Part shown: positions 17,358 through 26,145 of the stretch, piece by piece
Position numbering within the stretch: position 1 is the first letter of the stretch
Layout of the letters: each line of letters starts with the position of its first letter
NCBI GenBank assembly: GCA_025455065.1
Contig: JALONG010000034.1
Span: forward strand, 1-64,000
Length of the DNA stretch: 64,000 bases
From: Candidatus Kapaibacterium sp.
GTDB lineage: Bacteria; Bacteroidota; Ignavibacteria; Kapaibacteriales; UBA4661
Direction of reading: 5' to 3'
Notes under the pieces: model-generated
Told to the model about the DNA's origin: nothing
Databases searched by the model: none
Seen by the model: only the letters and a program-made list of their open reading frames with translations
Position numbers and translations under genes: made by a program

Positions 17358-17367
17358 CGCATCACCT
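17354..17367 (-). promoter_or_regulatory. Coupled ribosome-binding site and ATGA junction (representative)
   Basis: Read on the minus strand this is ACAGGTGATGCGATGA. The last codons of the upstream gene (Gln-Val-Met-Arg-stop) contain AGGTG as ribosome-binding site, and the stop TGA overlaps the next ATG. The same arrangement occurs at 22723, 27657, 28886 and 32094; variants lie at 19366 and 30388. Before 20763 and 33707 the AGGTG site stands in non-coding DNA. This fixes the starts of these genes well downstream of the track starts. Confidence 0.85.
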
Positions 17368-19366
17368 GTAAGGTTTGTTGTTGGGTCAATGTTGATGTTT
17401 GCAAACGTACAAAATACAACGCATTGCCCAATGACCAATGACTAATATCCCATGACCGCTCATGCTCCCCTGCGGGCAAGGTTTCATCAAGCACGTGCGC
17501 TACTTCTTGACCAAGTGTATTGTAAATTTTCAGCGACACTCGCTCCGATTTTGGTAGTGTAAATTTTACCGTAACAAGGTTTTGTGCGGGATTGGGCGAC
17601 ACCGAAAGACCTTTATCCTTTATCCCTTCACCCTTATCTATTTCAACTGCTGTCGGCATCGCAGCAAGGCGGCGCAAGGGTTTCACCGCCCAATTCGACG
17701 GACCGTTTTGGCTGGGCGCATCGCCCACAGGCGGCGTGAGTGCTGCCGGAATGGGTATTTGTTGTGCCTGTAATGCCGTCGTGCTTGCGGTCATGCCGCC
17801 GTCAATGGCTTGATACGCACGGGCAAGCAGCGCAAAATACTCCACCGGATTCAGCAAACGCCCGCCAATACTGACGTTTGGCGACATCCGTCCGCCGTAT
17901 TGGTTTCGCGCTATTTGCAGCGAAAGGAGGCTGTCTTGCGCACGAGCCGCCGAAAGAGCATCCTGAAGCGTGAGCGCCGCATTTGCGCTCAAACCCGCAC
18001 CATTGCCAAGCGGTGGAACAATATCCCGCAGATTCAGGCTTTCGGATAGCCTTCCTGTGCGTGTATAGTCCGCAAGCGAGCGTTGAAGCGCGTAGTAAGC
18101 ATCGGCAAGCGAGAAATAGTCCGTTGTTTGGGGAATCGTATAGAAATTTTTACTTGGCAATCGGAAGCTCACCGCTCCTTGTGCATTTGCCTGAACACCG
18201 CTCAGAATCTGGCTTGCAAGGTTACGACATTGTTCACGTGAAATACTGCGCTCACGGTCGTCGGAAAGCGTCTGCACAAGCGATTGCATCGTGATGGTAC
18301 GGATATTCGGGTGGGAGCCGATGTATTGCATGAGCGAATCGTACTTTGCCCAAATAGCATCTTTTTGTGCCTGAGACCAAGGAATAATGCGGTCTGTGGG
18401 AAAAGCATTCGTGTCGTAAGGAACGGGATTGGTCGCGCCGGATGTGCCGGAAACGTAGTAAACAGAATAAAACGGTGGACGGTCGTAGCTAAAATCGGTT
18501 TCGTGCATGATAGCATTAATCAGCGTTAGCTGGCTTCTGTTCACTTGCGACATAATTCGCTCCGCATAACGGCGCGGGCTGTAGGCATCGGCATCAGGCG
18601 TAAGCACCATTTTCCACCAAAACGTATCGCGCCGCATTGTTCCTGCTGCCCAGCGTGTAATGCTGCTGTCGGAGGGGCGCGACAACACACCGCGCAAGGA
18701 CATAAACGGAAACTGAGCATCCGCGCCGCCTTCGTGGTCATCTACCGTTGCCCGCAAGCCTAACTTTTTGAGAGAAATCATCGCACCAATCGCAAGCGAA
18801 TCACCATCAAAATTACCGCTAATGCCAAACCCAACGCACGTCGGCTTTACACCTGCTTTTTGCTCAAGGAAATCATACCCGCCCAAAGCCGAATCTAAGC
18901 CGCCCGTGGCAACATTCACCCGCCGACGTTCCCATTTTTCACACTCGGCAATCACTTCATCAATGCGTCCCTGCCGAAAGAGCGTAACCATGCTGAGTTG
19001 CGGGTTTTCGGCTTCGCGGCGCGTTGGGCGAAATGTGAGTGCGTGTGGGGAACGGTGATGAATACTGATGCCCATTCCCGCACGGCGCAGCGAATCCAAA
19101 AAGCCCGGATACGACCATTCCAAGCGCTGTGCAAGCATATCGGTAAAGTAAAAATCGGCAATGATGTTATACTTCCGATACATACCGAAAAGCCGTGATA
19201 GCGTCGCGTAAGATGTGCGCACTTGCGAAAAATCGTGGCAGTTCATCACAACGTTCATATAGACATACTTATTGTTCTCCACAGCGCGGGGGCTGATGAA
19301 TACTTGTGCAGCGACATTTGTTTCTGCAAAAACAAGGAACGCGAGAATAGCAAAAAAGGTTTTCAT
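17354..19366 (-). CDS. T9SS-sorted protein with deacetylase-like body
   Basis: A 670-aa protein starting at 19366, its ATG overlapping the upstream stop. After a signal peptide (FFAILAFLVFAETNVAAQ) comes a body that describes a search through sequences such as NVVMNCHDFSQVRTSYATLSRLFGMYRKYNIIADFYFTDML and ISIHHRSPHAL. This recalls polysaccharide-deacetylase-like barrels, but I cannot point to a full catalytic set. Residues about 390-560 (LADAYYALQRSLADYTRTGRLSESLNLRDIV; MSPNVSIGGRLLNPVEYFALLARAYQAI) resemble pseudomurein-binding-type repeats with the pattern NVxIGGxxLxxxEYFxLLA. A near-canonical sorting domain ends it. It may bind and modify a cell-wall or surface polymer; function not established. 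Confidence 0.8.
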   Translation of the reverse strand: MKTFFAILAFLVFAETNVAAQVFISPRAVENNKYVYMNVVMNCHDFSQVRTSYATLSRLFGMYRKYNIIADFYFTDMLAQRLEWSYPGFLDSLRRAGMGISIHHRSPHALTFRPTRREAENPQLSMVTLFRQGRIDEVIAECEKWERRRVNVATGGLDSALGGYDFLEQKAGVKPTCVGFGISGNFDGDSLAIGAMISLKKLGLRATVDDHEGGADAQFPFMSLRGVLSRPSDSSITRWAAGTMRRDTFWWKMVLTPDADAYSPRRYAERIMSQVNRSQLTLINAIMHETDFSYDRPPFYSVYYVSGTSGATNPVPYDTNAFPTDRIIPWSQAQKDAIWAKYDSLMQYIGSHPNIRTITMQSLVQTLSDDRERSISREQCRNLASQILSGVQANAQGAVSFRLPSKNFYTIPQTTDYFSLADAYYALQRSLADYTRTGRLSESLNLRDIVPPLGNGAGLSANAALTLQDALSAARAQDSLLSLQIARNQYGGRMSPNVSIGGRLLNPVEYFALLARAYQAIDGGMTASTTALQAQQIPIPAALTPPVGDAPSQNGPSNWAVKPLRRLAAMPTAVEIDKGEGIKDKGLSVSPNPAQNLVTVKFTLPKSERVSLKIYNTLGQEVAHVLDETLPAGEHERSWDISHWSLGNALYFVRLQTSTLTQQQTLQVMR

Positions 19367-20763
19367 CGCTGCACCTGTACGGCTTGAATGGCAGAATTAG
19401 TGAGAGTTTGGAGGCGAACAAAGACTATTCCGGGTGGAAGATCTCGCGTACTGAAACTCACGCTATGCTTACCTTGAGGCTGCTCTGCATCAAGGATGTG
19501 TGCGACTTCCCGACCAAGAACATCAAAGGCTTTGAGCGAAATGTGTTCGGATTTTGTTAGTGTAAAATGTACAGTAACAAGGTCAGAAGCGGGATTAGGG
19601 GCGATATTCAGCCCGTTGCTTTCCGACGTAGTATTACTCACACTTGTTATACGCGGCGGCGTGGAGCATCTGTCTATGCCGTCGGTGTAGGGATAAAAAT
19701 TCGGCTGCTCGTTGTAGAGTGCTTTCCATGTTGCTGCTTTTTCGCTGTGTGTAGCCCATTTCACCTGCCCCGCAGCCACGAGAACATTGACCGAATCAAT
19801 GATGCGGCTGATTTTATCCATATAGCCCGCACGAGAAAAATCACGCTGGTTTGTTTGGATTTGCATCACAAAAAACTTTCCTTTGTTTGCTTTCATTGCA
19901 GCAATCGTCGCACGAACATTCGCCATGACTGTTGAAACATCGCTTGCAACATTGGCAGAAGTCGTCAAAAGCGCATCACCACCAACACCGAGATTCGCCA
20001 GCGAAGCTGTACACGTGTGATTTTTGTAGCCTGCGCTTGAGGTATCACGCGGTCTCCACGCGCCGGAGTGATTCAAATCGTTGCCGTGCGAGGTGCGCCC
20101 CACACGGAAATCGTACGACGCACCGCCCAAGATCACTTCCGCTTTCCACGTGTAATTCGAGAACATACGCCCACGTAATCCTTTGCCGAGTGAATCCCAT
20201 GTATAGCCCGGTTCAATCACGGTCGCACTCATAAATTGTGTGCGTCGAGCCATCGGACCGTTCCACGTAAAGCCTCCCACATTTTTTGAGGATTTTACCA
20301 CAGGCGATGCAGAATCAAGCAATTTCGCAACATCAGCGTAATTGTATCTGTCTGTCTCGTGGGCGTGCGGGTCGAGTTGAATACGCCCGTTGTTGTCTTC
20401 TGCCATCCAGCGAAAAAGATTTTTGCTATTGGTACTCGCATCGCCTCTGTCATACTTGATTGCGCCGTCTATGAAGTTCCAATCGGATTGATAATTCCAT
20501 TTCGCGCCTTTGGTGCGCACCATATCGGCAATTTGCTTTACCAGCACCCGATATTGCGCGTATTGAAGCTGATTTTGAGAGTAGTTTAGTGTTACGTTTT
20601 GTGGGTCGCGGTCGCTCTCCTCAACGTGTGTGTTGAGGTTGATGTAAAGCGTATCTTGCGCAGGCTGCGCCAAAAGACTGTGCATTGAGAACAAAAGTGT
20701 TCCTGTAAGAAGGAACAACAAGGCTGGTACACGGCTCTGTGCCATGCGTTGAAGGGTTTTCAT
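19363..20763 (-). CDS. T9SS-sorted protein, deacetylase-like, first gene of the second cargo unit
   Basis: 466 aa. The start at 20763 is supported by AGGTG at the right distance (TGAGGTGTTGCTATG). A signal peptide ends near SLLAQPAQ. The body includes LYINLNTHVEESDRDPQNVTLNY, ...LDPHAHETDRYNYADVAKLL and FFVMQIQTNQRDFSRAGYMDKI. With its aromatic and His/Asp-rich motifs it looks like a carbohydrate-active or deacetylase-like barrel, and it shares flavour with the downstream gene at 17354. I do not recognise it firmly. The sorting domain is more diverged than most (APNPASDLVTVHFTLTKSEHISLKAFDVLGREVAHILDAEQPQGKHSV). A 157-base gap with a shared 21-bp element lies upstream, so a promoter is likely there. 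Confidence 0.78.
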   Translation of the reverse strand: MKTLQRMAQSRVPALLFLLTGTLLFSMHSLLAQPAQDTLYINLNTHVEESDRDPQNVTLNYSQNQLQYAQYRVLVKQIADMVRTKGAKWNYQSDWNFIDGAIKYDRGDASTNSKNLFRWMAEDNNGRIQLDPHAHETDRYNYADVAKLLDSASPVVKSSKNVGGFTWNGPMARRTQFMSATVIEPGYTWDSLGKGLRGRMFSNYTWKAEVILGGASYDFRVGRTSHGNDLNHSGAWRPRDTSSAGYKNHTCTASLANLGVGGDALLTTSANVASDVSTVMANVRATIAAMKANKGKFFVMQIQTNQRDFSRAGYMDKISRIIDSVNVLVAAGQVKWATHSEKAATWKALYNEQPNFYPYTDGIDRCSTPPRITSVSNTTSESNGLNIAPNPASDLVTVHFTLTKSEHISLKAFDVLGREVAHILDAEQPQGKHSVSFSTRDLPPGIVFVRLQTLTNSAIQAVQVQR

Positions 20764-20867
20764 AGCAACACCTCATACAAAAACAATGGGGAATACTTGT
20801 TTTTTTAGGGAAAGTACAGTGCGCATCTCGTCATCTCCTATACACAAGAACAACGAGGAACAATGGG

Positions 20868-20888
20868 CGTTACAGACCAAAACGTCAG
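20868..20888 (-). promoter_or_regulatory. 21-bp element shared by two cargo-operon promoters, copy 2
   Basis: Minus strand CTGACGTTTTGGTCTGTAACG, identical to 36131-36151. It is 105-125 bases upstream of the gene starting at 20763. A related word (plus strand CCAAATAGTCATAGT, 20900-20914) follows with its GTCA core 23 bases from the GTCA of the first element. Confidence 0.6.
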
Positions 20889-20920
20889 GTTTTTCTCTAC
20901 CAAATAGTCATAGTGCGCAA

Positions 20921-22723
20921 TTAACGAAGAACTTGAACGTGCTGAACATTCGTAGTGGTCGGCGTTTGCAGCCGCACAACATACACGCCCTGCCCCAACG
21001 ACCAATCACGAATATCCAATGACCGCTCATGCTCCCCTGCGGACAAGGTTTCATCAAGAATTTGTGCCACTTCCTGACCGAGCGTGTTAAATATTTTCAG
21101 CAAAACTCGCTCTGCTGTTGGTAGTGTAAATTTTACCGTAACAAGGTTTTGTGCGGGATTTGGGCTTACAGAAAATAAGGGTGCGAAGGAAGATTGTTGA
21201 TTGCGGACACTCGTTTGTACGACGTATTCCAAACTTAGCAAAGCGACGGCTGGCGCGGTAAAATTATTCACCGTGAGAGCAAGTGTAGAAGCGGGTTGGA
21301 GCATTTGCACAGTTTCCGATGCAAGCCCTGTCGAGTTTGTTCCCATGCGTGTAACGCGGAGCATTGTCCCTGCTGCTTGCGCAGGAAGATTGCGTACATT
21401 CACCGTTGCGGAATTGTACGCGCTGTTGTAGTTAGAAACCAAGATTTGAACACGCTTTTGGTCGTCAGCTCGTCCGGCAAGAATCATCACGTTGGTCGTG
21501 TCGCGTGTGGTGGAGGCTTCGGTATCAACAAACTCCGAACCATCGGCTTGAATGCGCTGCGGTGTAAAGCGCGTCAGTGCCGTAAATGCCCCAAAACCGC
21601 GTCCTGAAAGCGTTGGTGAGCCTTTGCCCAGAGAATCGCTGTTGAACAAATTCATAAACGCCGTGCCGCGATAGGCAAACATTTTATCAACCTTGCCCAT
21701 CTGCCCCGCAATCATCGCCGAAGCAGTGTAGGCGGCGTGTTTGGGGCGATTGATAAGTTGCTGCGAAACGGGGAATCGCGCATCATTTTCGCCCAAGCGG
21801 ATATTCCATTCGGTGATGTGACTTTCGGCGTTGGTAAATCCGGCAGCATCCAACAGTCCGCGCACGTAATCGCCTTGAATTTTTATGGAATAAGGATTCA
21901 ATGCCTCGTAAAGATGCCACGAAAAAAAGTCCATTGTTGCGCGGGCATCGCGGGCAGCATTGATGAAATACGGTATCCAGCGCCGTTTTGTGAGAATACT
22001 CCCCCCAAGAACGCCCGGACCGCCAACTTTCAGCGTGGGGTCGAGCCGCTTCAGCGAATCACCAATGGTTTTGAACATCCGCACAAATGCCGCAGAATCA
22101 CCCACACCCCTCGCAGATGCTGAATCTTTCCAAAATGCAGGACTGTCCGGCTCATTCCAAATTTCCCAATACCGAATACCAAACCGTCGTCCATTCATCC
22201 AGCCTTGATTGTAGTGCCGCACCGTATAAGCGCAAAGGCTTGCAAACTTGGTAAAACCTTGGTTATCGGCATCAAGGGGCGGATAGGGAATCGTCGCACC
22301 GAAATTCACTCCCAAACGGAAATACGGCGTAAAACCTAGGTTTGCAATGCTATCCATCTGCGCATCAAGGCTTGCCCACGCATAATTGGCAGTGGAATTC
22401 GGGTCGAATGTCGTGTTGATGCGAGGATTTGTGCCACTTGTCCAGAAATTCGGCGCATACTCAAAGTATTGATTCGTCAAAACATCGTGGACGCGCACCG
22501 TGCTTACGCCGCCTTCTTTGTAGCCCAGTGTTGAGGGTGGTGGCTTGACGGTGCTGCCTCGCGGTGCAAGCGCTTCCGGTCCGACATTGACACCGCCCAA
22601 ATCCTTGATGCGCTCTTGCGTGGTAGCAAAATCAACAGTGAAGGTTTTGGTTTGGGCAAAAAGCGAATATGCGCTCAAAGCCGCATAAAAGCTGAGTATA
22701 GCTGCTATGTATTGTCGCTTCAT
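20921..22723 (-). CDS. T9SS-sorted glycoside hydrolase, GH39-like
   Basis: 600 aa from the ATG at 22723 (overlaps the upstream stop, ATGA). Signal peptide through YSLFAQ. The catalytic barrel resembles GH39-type beta-xylosidases and iduronidases: GGVNVGPEAL at the start, YWEIWNEPDSPAFWK with the acid/base Glu in NEP, and HITEWNIRLG where the nucleophile Glu is expected. A small all-beta domain (VQILVSNYNSAYNSATVNVRNLP) follows, then the sorting domain (SVSPNPAQNLVTVKFTLPTAERVLLKIFNTLGQEVAQILDETL). It probably hydrolyses beta-linked plant or algal polysaccharide at the cell surface. It is the last gene of the first cargo unit; the next gene is separated by 157 bases. Confidence 0.85.
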   Translation of the reverse strand: MKRQYIAAILSFYAALSAYSLFAQTKTFTVDFATTQERIKDLGGVNVGPEALAPRGSTVKPPPSTLGYKEGGVSTVRVHDVLTNQYFEYAPNFWTSGTNPRINTTFDPNSTANYAWASLDAQMDSIANLGFTPYFRLGVNFGATIPYPPLDADNQGFTKFASLCAYTVRHYNQGWMNGRRFGIRYWEIWNEPDSPAFWKDSASARGVGDSAAFVRMFKTIGDSLKRLDPTLKVGGPGVLGGSILTKRRWIPYFINAARDARATMDFFSWHLYEALNPYSIKIQGDYVRGLLDAAGFTNAESHITEWNIRLGENDARFPVSQQLINRPKHAAYTASAMIAGQMGKVDKMFAYRGTAFMNLFNSDSLGKGSPTLSGRGFGAFTALTRFTPQRIQADGSEFVDTEASTTRDTTNVMILAGRADDQKRVQILVSNYNSAYNSATVNVRNLPAQAAGTMLRVTRMGTNSTGLASETVQMLQPASTLALTVNNFTAPAVALLSLEYVVQTSVRNQQSSFAPLFSVSPNPAQNLVTVKFTLPTAERVLLKIFNTLGQEVAQILDETLSAGEHERSLDIRDWSLGQGVYVVRLQTPTTTNVQHVQVLR

Positions 22724-24339
22724 CGTATCACCTGTAGGGTTTGTTGTTGAAAAATTGTGGGTGTTTGCAAGCGCATAAAATACACGCCCTGCCCCAATGA
22801 CCAACGACGCAAGTCTAATGACTTTTCATGCTTCCCTGAAGACAAGGTTTCATCAAGAAATGTGGCGATTTCTTGTCCCAAAATGTTAAACAGTTTCAAT
22901 GAAACGTGCTGCGAATGCAAAAGCGTAAAATGTACGTTCGCAAGATTTGATGCGGGGTTGGGGCTAACAAAAAATACGGGTGCCGATGTCGAAAAAGCGT
23001 TATGAATTGAAGTGGCAATATTCACCTCGCAAAGAGTTATTGATGAATAATTTAACGAATTTACCCCCGAAAAAGTAGCGGGCAGAAATGCTGTTGAGCG
23101 ATAAGGAATACCGGAAGTAGAAGGTAGAGTATGGGCAACCACGCGGAATCTCGTTGCAGACTCTCCGCATCTACCCGCAATACCTTGGTTGTTAATCCTT
23201 AAAAGAAAAATGTCATCCGCTCCTGCCCCAATCGATGCGGTATAGCCGACAGCAACAAATTCACCGGAACGAATTTCATGAATAGCCCTAATATGTTCTA
23301 TGCCGTTACCTGGCGCATACTGCCGCGTCCATAATGTATCGCCCATACTATTAAGCAAAATAGCCAACCCATCCTCATTGCCGCCGGCAATGCCCGTGTA
23401 GCCTGAAAAGAGATACCCGCCGCTTTGTGTTTGGATAATGGAACGGCAGGTATTGAGTGCTGTATTGCCGTCGCCAATCATTTTTGACCATTCAACAACG
23501 CCGTTAGCACTAAGTTTGATAATGATTGCGTCCCCAACACCAGAATTTGTGCCAGAATTACCGCCAAGAATATATCCGCCATCCGAACTTTGTTGAACAG
23601 TCCACGCATAGTCCAAATCAGAAACAGTACCCAATACCTTCGTCCAAAGAGTATCACCTCTCACATTCAAGCGAACAACCTGAATATCAAAGTTACCCGA
23701 AAACCCGTTTGTTTCTCCCACTGCAACACAGCCACCATCAGTTGTGGAGGTGATGGCGCGAAAAAAATCATCGCCTGAAGTACCAAACATTCTTGTCCAT
23801 AGCGTATCCCCTACCGAATTGGTTTTGATGATAAACCCGTCATTTGCCCCACCAAATTGTACAGATGAACTCCATCCGGCAAGGTAAATATCACCATTTG
23901 CAGTAATGTCGAGGGGCCAAGCAAAATCATTACCCGTACTACCATATTTTTTTGCCCATACCATATCGCCGCGGTCATTTGTTTTGATAAGTACCGCATC
24001 AACATTGGTGCTTGATGTATAGCCGGAAATCAAATAACCGCCGTCTGTGGTTTTTTTGCAAACCCTACCTTCTTCCGATTGTGTACCGCCAAAGGCTTTT
24101 GCCCATATGACTTTTCCCAACGAATCCACCTTCATCAAAAATAAGTCTTTCGTTGTTGGGGTTGTGCCTGTTTGCCCTGCAATAACAAAATCGCCTGTTG
24201 AGGTTGAAAGGACGGAAAATGCTCGATTGATGCTGTTATCGCCATAGACCTTCTGGAAATACGTCTGCCCAAATGATGATACGTTCATCTCACAAACAAA
24301 AATGAGAGCCAGAAGTGTGATGTGGGTTCTTTGTTTCAT
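22720..24339 (-). CDS. T9SS-sorted beta-propeller protein
   Basis: 539 aa with signal peptide (ITLLALIFVCEMNVSSFGQ). The body is built of at least six repeats of about 50 residues with the pattern W-T-(R/K)-x-(Y/F)-G-x-x-G-x-D and S-x-D-G-G-Y-(L/I)-(L/I)-(S/G)-G. Examples are GKVIWAKAFGGTQSEEG with TTDGGYLISGYTS, and GDTLWTRMFGTSGDDFFRAIT. That is a beta-propeller common in secreted proteins of this lineage. No catalytic residues are recognisable, so binding or adhesion is a reasonable guess. The sorting domain (VSPNPASNLANVHFTLLHSQHVSLKLFNILGQEIATFL) ends it. The gene starts 10 bases after the upstream stop. Confidence 0.82.
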   Translation of the reverse strand: MKQRTHITLLALIFVCEMNVSSFGQTYFQKVYGDNSINRAFSVLSTSTGDFVIAGQTGTTPTTKDLFLMKVDSLGKVIWAKAFGGTQSEEGRVCKKTTDGGYLISGYTSSTNVDAVLIKTNDRGDMVWAKKYGSTGNDFAWPLDITANGDIYLAGWSSSVQFGGANDGFIIKTNSVGDTLWTRMFGTSGDDFFRAITSTTDGGCVAVGETNGFSGNFDIQVVRLNVRGDTLWTKVLGTVSDLDYAWTVQQSSDGGYILGGNSGTNSGVGDAIIIKLSANGVVEWSKMIGDGNTALNTCRSIIQTQSGGYLFSGYTGIAGGNEDGLAILLNSMGDTLWTRQYAPGNGIEHIRAIHEIRSGEFVAVGYTASIGAGADDIFLLRINNQGIAGRCGESATRFRVVAHTLPSTSGIPYRSTAFLPATFSGVNSLNYSSITLCEVNIATSIHNAFSTSAPVFFVSPNPASNLANVHFTLLHSQHVSLKLFNILGQEIATFLDETLSSGKHEKSLDLRRWSLGQGVYFMRLQTPTIFQQQTLQVIR

Positions 24340-24349
24340 AGCTTCACCT

Positions 24350-26074
24350 CTAGGATTTGAGTATTTTCTGTGTGTGAATTGTTCGCGTTGTACTTATAGC
24401 TCTGATGAAATATAAGCCTCGTGGAAAATATGTTGCATTAACGCTCCATTCGCTTTGTGAAGCATTATTGTTCTTTTGCTGATAAACGATTTGTCCCAGC
24501 GCATTACAAATCACAAGTTCTTCAATATTATTATCTTGAGCGGTAATAGTAATCACGCCTGTCTCAGTATTATAGAACGAAGTAATTATTGCTTGGGTGT
24601 TTGTACCTCGGACGGATGTAGCCGAAAGAACACTGTCATACTGAAGAAGGCAGGTCACCCCTAAGCCTTCCGCTTTTCCGGGCGACCACGTTGGATAATG
24701 CTGCTCAACCCAACCTGTTATGTCAAAGTAATACGGTTTTGCACGATTCGTAAAATCAATGAGCATAATACGAGAGAAGAGATTTCCACCTTCATTAGAA
24801 CACATCACCGTGCCGACGATAGATGTATTCGAGCCACAAAATTCAACATATTTTGTTCGATATTTTGTGCATTCATCCGTATTAGGATTGTAGAACGACG
24901 TAGAATTGGGTAAGGACTGGGGCGACAATGGCTGAAACAACGGTAAACTATCATCGCCGGAGATTGTACGGAGGATATTTCTATATTGATTTTCGACACG
25001 CTCAAAACCATACACACGTTCAAAAGTAATTGCCTTCTTTTGCGCACAATTGCTTTCCCGTGCAACGGGGACACCCGGATTATTGCTACATTCAATATAC
25101 GGCTGTGTAACGGTATTTTGCTCATTCCCGATAACAATTTTTCCATCTCTGCTCCAGTGCAAATGCACGAGAGAATTTATTTTGGCTTTCTCCAAATCGA
25201 AAAGCCAATAATGAGTTCCTTGACGCAACCCCTCAACTTGATTGCCGGAAATCATGCTGGTAACATCGAATACCACTGGTTTAGGATCACTGAAATTCGA
25301 CTGAAAAATATTGGATAATCCTAATGTAAACGGACAATCCTTATCACCACCATTGTTCGCATATCCATCAGATGCTGTGCTGTGAAAGGCTACCAAATTT
25401 TTTTGTATAGGGTTAAAGTCGGGGTCTTGCGCACTACATACCTTGGAAATCAAATTTGTGTAGGGATTGATGTCGCCAAAAGCAATGTAATCTTGGGTAA
25501 TTCTACCGGACGCAAAATTTCCACTTGCATAGCGCAAATCACTAAAAAGCGTTGGTGGGTTCACATCGCCACATCCCGGCTCTGTGCCGCGTGTCGGGCA
25601 GTAGTTCGAGCTGGAGTACATCAGTGTCGTATCATTAAGCCACTTTACCCACTGCCCTTTAATGTTGCCAGTTGAACGACCATTCGTAATTTCGGTATAG
25701 ATCTGTGTTTTTGTATCAAAGGTATAGAGTTTCTCGGGGGCAAAATTGACTGTTCCAACCCTCAAATTGCCCGCCGCCGAAAAACTGATTTTTGTACCGT
25801 CTGCGTTTATTCCCGGAATAGCGGCAGGAACATCATGAGGAAGAACTTGTTTGAGCGAATCACCCACAACACGCACAGACTGTACAATACCGTTATTTTT
25901 CTGAATTTCCAGTGTTATTTTATATAGTCGGCAACCACTAACATTTGCGTAGTAACAATCACTCGTACTACTTCCGTTCATAGAAAAAAATACCTCTGTT
26001 CGCATTTTTTGAACTTGAGCCATAACCTCAACTGATAGAAAGAGGTAACAACAAATGGCAATTATTTTATTCAT
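24350..26074 (-). CDS. T9SS-sorted protein with WD40/TolB-like propeller
   Basis: I start at 26074 (MNKIIAICCYLFLSVEVMAQ), where a good ribosome-binding site GGAG precedes the ATG. The alternative at 26146 overlaps the upstream stop like the other cargo genes but gives a poor N-terminus. The 574-aa protein contains propeller-like strands with cytoskeletal-type phrases (GTKISFSAAGNLRVGTVNFAPEKLYTFDTKTQIYTEI, HLHWSRDGKIVIGNEQNT) and several Cys residues. Its C-terminus (IEELVICNALGQIVYQQKNNNASQSEWSVNATYFPRGLYFIRAIS) is a sorting domain unlike the shared cassette of its neighbours. Together with the unusual junction this suggests it came into the array separately. Confidence 0.78.
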   Translation of the reverse strand: MNKIIAICCYLFLSVEVMAQVQKMRTEVFFSMNGSSTSDCYYANVSGCRLYKITLEIQKNNGIVQSVRVVGDSLKQVLPHDVPAAIPGINADGTKISFSAAGNLRVGTVNFAPEKLYTFDTKTQIYTEITNGRSTGNIKGQWVKWLNDTTLMYSSSNYCPTRGTEPGCGDVNPPTLFSDLRYASGNFASGRITQDYIAFGDINPYTNLISKVCSAQDPDFNPIQKNLVAFHSTASDGYANNGGDKDCPFTLGLSNIFQSNFSDPKPVVFDVTSMISGNQVEGLRQGTHYWLFDLEKAKINSLVHLHWSRDGKIVIGNEQNTVTQPYIECSNNPGVPVARESNCAQKKAITFERVYGFERVENQYRNILRTISGDDSLPLFQPLSPQSLPNSTSFYNPNTDECTKYRTKYVEFCGSNTSIVGTVMCSNEGGNLFSRIMLIDFTNRAKPYYFDITGWVEQHYPTWSPGKAEGLGVTCLLQYDSVLSATSVRGTNTQAIITSFYNTETGVITITAQDNNIEELVICNALGQIVYQQKNNNASQSEWSVNATYFPRGLYFIRAISTTRTIHTQKILKS

Positions 26075-26145
26075 AATTCTTACTCCAAAAAAATGAAAGG
26101 ATCTAATGCTCAGCATAATTCCAAATGGATGGTGATAAGGTTTCA

